Assembly: GCF_048773025.1 (NCBI RefSeq)
Contig: NC_133554.1
Span: 57,212,769 to 57,276,768 of the forward strand
From: Camelus bactrianus
Taxonomy: Eukaryota; Chordata; Mammalia; Artiodactyla; Camelidae
DNA length: 64,000 bases
Reading direction: 5' to 3'
Below, piece by piece: positions 11,933 to 21,500 of this stretch (position 1 is the first letter of the stretch; each line of letters opens with the position of its first letter). The notes under the pieces are model-generated. The model saw only the letters and a program-made list of their open reading frames with translations, ran no database searches and was not told the DNA's origin. Made by a program: the position numbers and the translations under genes.

Positions 11933-13120
11933 CCACACCTTTCCTAGGTGATTCTGCTGCTCTGTGAGTGTTGGAACCACCAGGTTGGATGAAGAAAAAA
12001 ACAGCTGGAGAAAGAAGCGAGCTGGTTTCAGTTTTGGTTTTCTCAAGTTTCGTTGTTCTATTTTGGAGTGCCAGGGGAATCCTTGCAATGGGATGAAATC
12101 ATTTGCCAAGAGTAACGGGCACAAGGCAGCAGGAAGGCACAGATGGGTAGGGTGACCAGTGAAGGGGATGGGAGAGTGGGGCCGCCTGAGTCAGAGCCCA
12201 GCGGAAGCTGGCAAACACCAGCGTCCGACCCCTCTGGTTTGGGTCCGGGTATCGTCTCGCCTCACCTGTTCGTACTTGGCGTTCCTCGTTGTCTGGCCAA
12301 ACACCCACGGTGACCGGGGTAGGGGGAGCCCTGTGTTTGAGGGGTACGTTTGGGTGGGGAGCTCTGGGGCACCACTGAAGGGAAGGGGTAAGGAGCTGTG
12401 GGGCTCGGGTACAGAACCCACCAACTGGAAACCTCCGCCCAGGACCGCACTAGTTTCTGTCACAGACTCACTGGGGCTGCTCTTGCCGCAGGTGACGTCC
12501 CAGGCACGGGGACTCTGCAGGGACCTGCGCCGCTCCAGGCCTCACCCGACTTCCTGGATGCACTACGGCCAGATCCCAACCTCCCGCTCAGCACCGCCCA
12601 GCCGGGTGGGCCTAACAGCGCGCACCACCCCTGTACCGACACGGGTAACGCGGCCGCTCGGCCCAGGAGGGCCCGAGTCGCCCGTGCCGGCTGGGAGGGA
12701 AACTCACAGCTTAGTCAAACGTGTGATTTCTCCCCCACCTTTCTCTGCAGAAATCCAAACATTATTCAGTCAAAACAAATTCAAACAACAAACCTCAGTG
12801 GAATGATACTGTTTCCAAGTTTCTCCAATTTGGTGCTCATGGACAATCACCCACAAAGCTCAGGGAGCCACTTCAAAGATTCCTGTCTTCTTAAATTCAA
12901 ATAACACATTAAGACACACAAGTAAACCTCTTCACTCCCCTTAACTCTTAACGGAGACCCGCTCTAAGCTTTCCTGCTGCAGAAGGCGCCCAGCTCACGG
13001 GTGGGTTACCAGAGACTCGGTCGACCTCTCCCGTGACCTTCGACGGCGGACTGTGGTTGAGGTGAAACTTTTAAAAGTCAAAGGGGGAAAAAACACACAG
13101 GCAAGACTCACAAAAATTAT

Positions 13121-13126
13121 TTTATT
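13121..13126 (-). terminator. USP36: USP36 distal poly(A) signal AATAAA
   Basis: AATAAA on the minus strand, followed 10-35 nt downstream by a GU/U-rich element (minus strand GTGAGTCTTGCCTGTGTG, then a U run). It is the last good signal after the USP36 stop, giving a 3' UTR of about 2.26 kb. A second AATAAA lies at 14259-14264 and could give a shorter message. Confidence 0.65.
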
Positions 13127-15290
13127 GCACCGAGATCTTGGCAACATCTGGGGCCCCTGGACCCCTGGAGCGGGGCTGCAGGTCGTGGGCTGCGGGCTCT
13201 CTGCACATATGGGGCAGAGGTGGGACCAGGACCCCAGCCTAGAGGCAGGGAGCAAGAGGACCCAGGACCACCAGAAGAAGTGACCCCTAACACAAACTTA
13301 AATTAAACCGATACTCTAAGTCAACCCGGTGACCGCTATTACAAAAGCTTCAGTTACTTATATATGTACACCTAGGGTTTGGACTAATTTTCTGGGCCTG
13401 TCCTCTTACTCCTGGTTTGGCTGATGCCCCTTCCCTGGAGGGAAGGACTCGACTCTGCCCGGCACTGAGGAACGCTGCAGGGCCAGGCCTGTGCTCATCA
13501 CTGCCCAGGAGAAAGCAGGTACGTTTCCTTTGGGAAAAGGATCTACCATCACGGAGCAGTGAAAGGAAGAGGCTGATCTGGAGGAGCAGAGGGAGAGAAA
13601 GGAGATAAACTCTGGACTAGCAAACTACTGAATTTTTCTTTTTTCCACCGCCGAACATGACGAAAACGTGGCTGTGGATGTAAGTCGTAGAGGAATGAAT
13701 GTCAATCTCACAAGAGGGGGAAAAACCCTGCCTGTAGAGGCACCTGCCTTCCCTCCCAAGGTGACAGAGGACAAAGCCACAGAGCACTGGGGCAGACCCC
13801 TCAGCTTTGAACAAGGTGCAGCTGATATGCAGGGCTGGGTCCACGCAAAGCCCTGCTCACCTGCCGGGACCAGGGCAGCCCCAGCTCAGGCCGCTGGTAT
13901 TACTGCCCCTACCTTTTAAAAGAGAAATACAAAAACAGGAAGAAAAACGAACAGAACCCCCCACATGAAAAAAGTGATATATCTCCCCATATAAAAAAAT
14001 AACGCTTTTTCCATACCACCAAGATCCCCCCAGGCCCCAGAACAAGTGGCAAAGCAAAGGGCAAGGCTCCGCGAGGAAGAAAGTCGGGGCCAGACAGGGG
14101 CATCGGGCCTCAGGCCAGGAGGACCACTTGCAGGACAGGGCGAGGTCGGACACGGTCCATCTCCAGACACCCGCGGAGGGATTTACTTCTACACTTTCTG
14201 CCACTGGGACTTCCCTCTTTTTACTGGAAAGCATCGCCCTCACTGAGGAGTTCCCGTATTTATTCAATGACAAATTTGCAGGCACAGCTTGAGCGAGATA
14301 GAAAAGTGACCGTGATCTCCTTGAGTTAGACAATCATCTAAATTCAAAAGCACTCATAAAATTGAGCAAACGAAGCCAGGATCTGCACATTAGGGGAAGG
14401 AGACATATTGCTAATGGAAGCCACAGGCCTGATCAAAAATAAAGGTTTTATCTCAAGTAGGAAAATAAAAGGAGGATTCTACTCCCAGACCACCACCTCG
14501 ACAAGGACCCGCGGGTTACTGCAGCTGCAAGGGAGGGTCTGGCAAAGCCACTGCAGAGTCAAGAGCAGCCCGGAAAGCAGGTGCGTCAGCCCATCTCCGC
14601 CCCCGCCACCTGCCTCCCAGAGACGGTCGGGAGTTTCTTGCGAGGGAGAGGCAGCAGCGTGGGGCTGGCCGCGGGCTCCGGCTTCTGAGGGTGGGCAGTA
14701 AGGCATAGAGACAGGGGAAGCGGGGAGGCCAGGACGGACTGCAGCACCAGCCGCCGGGGAGGGTGATGGACGGCCCTCTGAGAAGAGGAAGCAACCGCTC
14801 GCTGTCCTCTGTGGACTGGAGGGCGTCCTGGGAAGGCATGGCCACTGTCCTCCCGGCTCTCTGCCACCATGGCCCCAGGCCAGATGCCGCTGGCCAGGAT
14901 CCGGGGACGCTCAGCCCTGTCCCGGGTTCCTGGTCGCCATGCCGCTGCCGCCTGCTCCACACGTCGCTGTGGGGTCTGTCACAGTGTGTGTTGTCACCAG
15001 AGGTCCTGGTCTGAACAAGCCCAGGGCTGCCGCAGGCCATCCTCCTACGGTAGGGGCCAGCAAGTCCCTGGCAAGTGGCTGTACGGTTCAGACAGACAGA
15101 CTCCAGGAAGGGATGCCTCGTCTCCAGAGGCTGTGGGGTCAAGAGCGTCATTCTCGGTGGGGAGGAATGAGCCCCTGGGAGTCTCACCACCCACCCCAGA
15201 GGGCGCATCCGACACGGGCAACGACGTGCAACACAGATGGAGCCTGGAAACACGGCCTGGTCCTCTGTGAGTGACGGGTGTGTGCACCCA

Positions 15291-15291
<1 letters not shown>

Positions 15292-15330
<39 letters not shown>

Positions 15331-15334
15331 ACAC
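15292..15334. repeat. (CA)n microsatellite; (UG)n in USP36 mRNA
   Basis: Forty-three bases of CA repeat with one CA-to-TA change. On the minus strand this is a (UG)n tract beginning 35 nt after the USP36 UGA stop. Confidence 0.95.
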
Positions 15335-15369
15335 CCCCGCCCCAAACTGACCTATCGACAGCAGCAAAG

Positions 15370-15501
15370 TCAGCGGCGATAGCTGAGGCTGGTGGCCTTA
15401 GCTGGATGAGTCACAGACCAGAAGTTCCGTCTACTCTGAAGTTTCTGGAAGGCGTTGAAGCTTCTTTTCTTCTCTCTCTTGAATTTTTTCACTTTCTTTT
15501 C
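15370..15501 (-). CDS. USP36: USP36 exon 19 (last; coding part)
   Basis: Phase-0 exon after the acceptor TTGATGCAG. It encodes [10 protein letters not shown], a second KKR cluster, [13 protein letters not shown] and [16 protein letters not shown], then TGA at 15372-15370. It is nearly identical to the human C terminus. The acceptor has a poor pyrimidine tract. Confidence 0.97.
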   Translation of the reverse strand, partial: EKKVKKFKREKKRSFNAFQKLQSRRNFWSVTHPAKATSLSYRR

Positions 15502-18500
15502 CTGCATCAAGAACCGCAGGTGTCACGATTCCCCGAAAGCCCCTCGTTTCTGGCGGCTCCTTTTCAGGTGCTTCCTGCGCAGCAGCAGGCGCCCCAGGGT
15601 GCGCCCTCGGCTGGAGATCCACTCTCCCTATGACCACGGGGTGTCCCCGAGCCCCACTTCACTGACGGAGGAGCAGGAGCAACCGGAGGACACGTGCCCA
15701 GCCGTGGGCCATGACCTGTGGCACCTGAACCCGAGCAGTCAGCTCCAGTCTTGCCCTTGGCCACCCTGGGACACAGCTGCCACTTCAAACTGTCCCCAAA
15801 ATCCCCCTCCACCGGCACTGCCCCGCCCGTCCTCACCACATGCCACACCTTCCCTCGATCGAACTCTTCGTCCCAGTTGTCAATGACCGTGGCCGTGCGG
15901 GCCAGCCGGCTGTCCTGCATGGCGTCCTGACTGACCGCCGACACCTCGCCGTCCCACGTCAGAACTGCAAAACAGACGCACACGTCGGCACCTTGGTGGG
16001 CTCCCAGCTGCCCGGGGGACTTACTTCACGGACGAAGTTTACAAACCAGGCTGCTCTCCTCCTAGGTACTCAAAACTTCCGAGTTCCACCCTCTGGTGAA
16101 AGGACACTCGGGGACGGAAAAGGGGAGGGACAGAGTGGTCTCCCGTGTGCAGGGCGGTCAGTGATTCTGTCTCTTAAAGAGCAAACACTAACTCTCCGAA
16201 CCGCCAACCTACAAAATTTAGTTCTTTTTAAACCCATGCCTTCATCTGAGAAACAAGATCTCGTGTTCCTTCTCCAAGTCTGAATTAGAAAAACAATGTT
16301 CCAAATGAGAACTTACGGCAGAAGTGCTGGACGAGCTTTCCTGTCCACTCCCTCCCCCGACCCAGATTAACGCTGTCCCCGGGGGGGCCTGCCCAGAGGC
16401 GGCCACCCTGCTCACCCCCCTGCTCCCGGACCCCAGGGATAAGCTGCTCTGGGTGCCTCCACAGACAGCACTTGCCTGCAGGGCTCTTGACCTTCATGCA
16501 ATGGCTGTGGGGGTTGGGGGGGGCATCAGATGTTCATGGTCCATTTCCTGTCCATCTTCAGAGCCAAGTGACCACTGGGCACCAGGCTCAGCAGGACCCG
16601 TCTCGGCCCTCCCCACCCCTAGCGAGCCAATCGCAGGAAGACAGAAGTCCAGTCGCAAAACCAGTACCTCTTCTGCCGTAGGCCTTATCAGATGAGTACT
16701 TGAGCAGTTCCTGGACCACGTCGGATATTCTCTCTCTGTCCCAGGATACAGGAGGAGCCCGTCCCAGCCCTGCAATCCGAGGAACACTTACACACATTAA
16801 AATAAATCACCGAGGAAACAATTGTACACCTTTCGTTTACAACAGAATCAAAGAACCCACTGAGGACAAATCCTTGAAAGAACACGTAAAAAGCAAGTTC
16901 TCCCTTCCAGCCCGTGACAAGGGAGTTAGTTATTCTTTCTCAATAGAAGACACTACTGGACAAATCAACTGTGGAAAAGATGAAAACCCAAACACCGGAA
17001 ACAAAACAAAACCCTACAGGCAGCAGCGAGTCCTCGGTCTGACGGGGGAAGGAGAAAAGGGGGTCCGAACGGAAGCTCCCTCAGCCGCGGGGACCTGGAG
17101 CGACGACAGAATGCTGCCCCGTCCCCACAGCTCTGCAGGGCAGCTCCTGTCCCCCACACCCACCCCCCCGAGCCCGGTGGCCCAGCCGCATCTCCCGCTC
17201 GGCCAGGGTGCTGGCCGAGCAACTGGCCGCGAGGTCGGGTGGCGCCCCACCCCGTGCGGCCTTTCCCCGCTGGCTGTGCTTACCCCTCACTGCCTGGCAG
17301 CTGGCGCTTCGCGATGCAACTATTAAAATTCCATGTGTGTCCATAAATTCCTTTCTCTGGAGACTGACAGACATAAACCAACCCCCAGGGGCCTGCAGGA
17401 CCCCAAAGCACTAACAGAACTGGACCCGCAGATGGCAGAGCAGACCCCCCGGGGCCTGCTGCCTGGGGGCCCTTCCCGAGAAGCTGGCTGTTTCTACCCT
17501 TCGTTCAACAGACACGTTCTCTCAGGACAGCCCAGCGAGCTCAGCCGGCCGCTCAGCCTGAGCCCAGCCGCAGCCCAAGGAAACTGAATGGCAAGGGCCA
17601 CGCGATCTCAGAGAGGCCACTGCAGAGTGGGGCCGAGGGGCTCAGCTTCTGACCCCAATGCTCCATGTTCAAGCAGCGCACAAAAACTCCAGGCTGGGCG
17701 GCCCAGGAGTCAGCCCAGTGTGAAGGTTTAGACGGGAACAGCCTCAAATCTGTGTTAACAGAATGTGTCAAGCTTATGGTTACCCATCTTTCCTACGGAC
17801 GGGCAGCTACGGCTGACGCTTTGCCGGGTGAGGACACTGTGGCCTGACGGCTCACACAAAGGGGCAGACGTGGGGCAGGGGTGAGAGGCCTTTGAACTGG
17901 CCCTTCCCGCTACACACCCGCCTTGAGATGCAGGCAGAGGCCTGGCCCGCCCCCTGCTCCCCTGCCCAGGACACACCTGTGGGGTCCCCAGGAGTAGGGC
18001 AGGCAGAGCCCCTCCGACCCTCAGGTTCGTTCTCATCTACTTCCTGCCACAACTCCTGCTTCCGCTTTTTCTTTTTCTTTTTCCTGGGTGATGCCACAGG
18101 GGTCTCTGGCTGGACGGTGTCTGACGGAGAGCCGCTCCTGAGAAGTCAGAGTCAACAGTCAGCCCCAAGCAAACTGAGGCCCAAACACCCCATGAACTTC
18201 AGCTGGAGTGTGCCTCAGCCCTGCAGGACAGCCCCCCGGAGACACTACCAGAGCCCGAAGTGGACAGAGCGTGCCAGCTGTCCACCTGCACGGCCCAGAG
18301 GAGCACACAAGTGCATCTTGTAATCCTCCTAACTGGATGATCTGACCACGGCCCTGCCTGGCCAGGTCACATGACCTCCTGGAACAGAAGATGCTGGCCG
18401 GGTCTGGAACGCTGCCTCCACTCGCCATCCCACTGGGACACTTGAGGACATGGTCACGTCCCAGAGGTCCAGGCAGCACCTCTACTTCCAGACAGCCACC

Positions 18501-21500
18501 CGCCTGGGAGTGGACCGTGTGTCTGTCAGAGCAGGTGCAGGGCTGCCTGCCTCCTTGCTCTTACCCATGCCAAGGTGGGTCCTGGGGGAGGCAGTCTTCT
18601 CCACCAAGGCTCTCCGCTCCCCTCCTCCTCTTCTTTCTGTTGCTCACGGGGTGGCCATCGGTCACGCATCCCTCCAGCCACCCGTTCCCCAGGTGCTGGC
18701 TGTTCTCTTGCTGCTGTCCACTCTCTTCCTCCAGTCTGTCCACGGGCAGCCCTACCCGGCTCTCCATCCTGCACTCAGGACCCCAGGGCTGCCTCTGCAC
18801 CTGCCCCTCCTGCCGGGGGGAGGCATCTGTGTCCCCTGTCTGCCTCCTCTTCCTCCTCCTCCTCTTCCCGGGAGGGGCTGCAGTGGCTGTGCCGACCTCC
18901 GAGCCCCGGGTCTCCCCCACAGGGCTCTTCTTCCTCTTCTTACGGAGGATCTGGGGCGGCTCGCTGGCCTCTAGCAGCTGGTGTGGAGGGGCTCTGATGC
19001 CCCCGTTGACCTGAGGCAGGGGAGCAGAGGCGGACGAGCAGCTCTGAGGGTCTGATGTCCCAAAAGGCTGGGAGCTACTGGACAGTGACGAGGTGCGGGG
19101 GCCAGCATGGGGCTTCAGATGGCTGGATGGTCTGGGAGCAGGTGAAACAGCCCTGCAGGGACAGCCAGGCAGTGAGGATGGGCTGAGCTCTTTCCATCTG
19201 CCCTCCCTCAGCCCTCTCCCTTTTAGGTAAGGACTTTAAGTGGTTTTCCCCCATGAACATCAGATACACAGGCATAACGTGGAAATCAGAAAACACAGGC
19301 TGACAATAAAGTTCAAACCTTCTTAAGATCAAAGTTACTAAACATCATCATATATCTATCAGTTTCTCATCACCAGGCAGTTTAAACTATTTTTGCAAAC
19401 TCTTAAAGTTTTAAGTTTCCAACACAAAGAGGAAAGCTGCGCTAAACGATAGATTTCCAGCCTCCACAAGTCTCCAGGTGCTCCGGCACAGGAAGGCAGC
19501 CTTAGGAGAAAGGCGGTACAAGCCCACACCCCTTCCACTGGTCCCCTCCTATGACTTTCCTCTGAAAGCTGAGGGTCAGGAAAATCAGGGAAACACAGCC
19601 AGATCACACAGCAGGACGAGTCGGGGGCAGGGTCTGGGGCCGAATCAGACTAGACTCTTGGATCTGCCTCTCGCCAGCTACGTCAACTTCCCACTCTGAG
19701 CCACAATTTCCTCATCTGTGAGTGAGTGTCAATAATGCCTCTCCCAAGGGTAACTGAATTAAACAGGACTGTTTCGTCATCATCTAAATCAGAACAAACT
19801 CTGACGGCCACGTACGAGCTGCACTACTATGTCACGTGACTCTGCGCTTTCTGGAATTTAAAAAGAAAAAGGTTATGCGCCAAAGAAACAGAAAAAATAC
19901 CCAATCAATCCCTTAAATGTTCAAGGACCTACTATGTGCAAAAACACTGTGCCAGGAGAGAGCGAGGGAGAGGCTGTGGGGTGCTGGGTTAGGGGAAGGG
20001 CGGGGTCCTCTTGAGTGCGCGATGGGGGGGGTGCCCCAGACGTGCAACCAGAACGAGTTGAGGGGTGGGGAGCGCATGGTGGCACCACAGCAAACACTAG
20101 ACCTACCCGAACCTCTCACGGCCTCACCCATCTCTCTCCCTTCTCTCCTTCCTTCCCCTCCTCCTTCCTTCTTTCCTCCCTCCCTTCTCCCTGCCCCCCA
20201 GCTGCCAAACACCTTGACAGCCCCTCAGCATCATTTATCAGAAATTCTCAGCTTTTTGCCGCTGTGCACACTAGGAGGGTGAGCACCCTCGTGCAGCACT
20301 TGTGGGGAGGCAACAGCCCACACCTCCGGGAGGGGCCTCTACCCAGGAGCCCGAAAAGCTCCCACAGAACCAGGCCTTCTGCTCCAGAAGCCAGGGCGAA
20401 GGGCCCAGAGCCCACTAGGGGAGGCTCCGCAGGGCTAGGGCGACAGGCCCCACCCACCCTGAGATAAGCCTGGGGAGTGGCTGGGAGACACTAGGACCGT
20501 GCGGGACCCTGGGCTCACGCGGGGTCTATTCGGAACGCCCCCCTTTCTCTTCTCCTTCGGGGTCCTGTCATGGGGCCGGGGGGCCACAGGCAGCTCAGTT
20601 CACAGCACACCCAGTGCCATGTGCATGTGGCAGACAGACAGGAGACGAGGACAAAATGAACACACCAGGACTGCGGGGACCCTGCTGCCTCTGACCCAAT
20701 GTCACCAGGAGGACCTGGAGAGACCAGGGAGACCCTGTGCCCGCGCAGCTGCACACGCAGCACCGGGAGGGGCGGCCAGCCGCGCTCACCTGGTTGCACT
20801 GACAGGCCAGGTGGAGGCGACGACGGGGTGAGTGGGTTTCCTGGGGTAGGTGAGGTCGGAGGATGGAGAGAGGGGAGGTGGACGGAGGTCATTGCCGGTT
20901 GCCCTCCGCAGGGTGCTGGCCTGTAGTTATTGACATAAATAAAAACTTGGTGGTCTAAAAAAGGTTGCCGTGAGTGAAGAGGGAAAACAAAGAGAAGAGA
21001 AAAAGAAAAGAAAAAAACAAAGGAGCCCAGAAAGAAGGACAAGAGGACAGAGGGAGAAAAAACAAACAGAAAGGGAGAGTGAGGGGGGGAGAGTGGCGGG
21101 AGAAGAATCAGAAGTGTCTCTGGTTAGAACCGAAAAGGAAGAAGGAAGGAAGTTCAACAAAAATCTCAGCACGACATTCCATCCCGGAGCTTCGAGCTGC
21201 ACATGGAGGCGCCAGCCAGCCCGTGTCCTCTGTGTCCCCGCCTGCCCGACTGATCCCAAGTCTCCCTGAGGCCATCCATCTAGAGACCCAGACGGGGGAC
21301 CGCGGGGCACCCCAGCCCCATCAGCTGCCGGCATCATGCAGGCCAGCCCCTGCCCTCACCTGCAAACACCCAGGAATGAACGACAACTTGGCCCCCGGGT
21401 GGCCAAATGCCCCCCACTGTCGCCCACCCCCTCAACCGAAGCCAAACGCGCTCTCCGACACCCTCCCCAACACACTGTCAGGCCCGAAGTGTCCACACAC

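Larger units (their letters stand above)
11510..11985 (+). mobile_element. Second MER5-like hAT remnant split by later insertions
   Basis: The left part (about 11510-11595, 'aaatgccaatgcccacgcct') and the right part (about 11938-11985, 'aggtgattctgctgctctg..gttggaaccacc') look like the two halves of one MER5-type element. Between them lie an L1 tail and a Vic-1 SINE, so this element is the oldest of the three. Confidence 0.6.
6900..13095. other. Intergenic region between CYTH1 and USP36
   Basis: No gene is supported. Open frames (for example 8741-9232 on plus and 10332-10997 on minus) have no recognisable domains or splice context. Recognised content: a 47-bp tandem duplication (7367-7460), two MER5-like hAT elements, a 5'-truncated L1 tail with target-site duplication and a Vic-1 SINE, all clustered at 11325-11985. 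A G-rich stretch lies near 9960-10010. The remainder I cannot assign. Confidence 0.7.
13100..15369 (-). other. USP36: USP36 3' untranslated region
   Basis: Region between the USP36 stop codon and the AATAAA at 13121. No competing gene is visible in it. It holds a (UG)n tract right after the stop (15292-15334) and an alternative AATAAA at 14259-14264. The extent is inferred from poly(A) signals. Confidence 0.65.
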
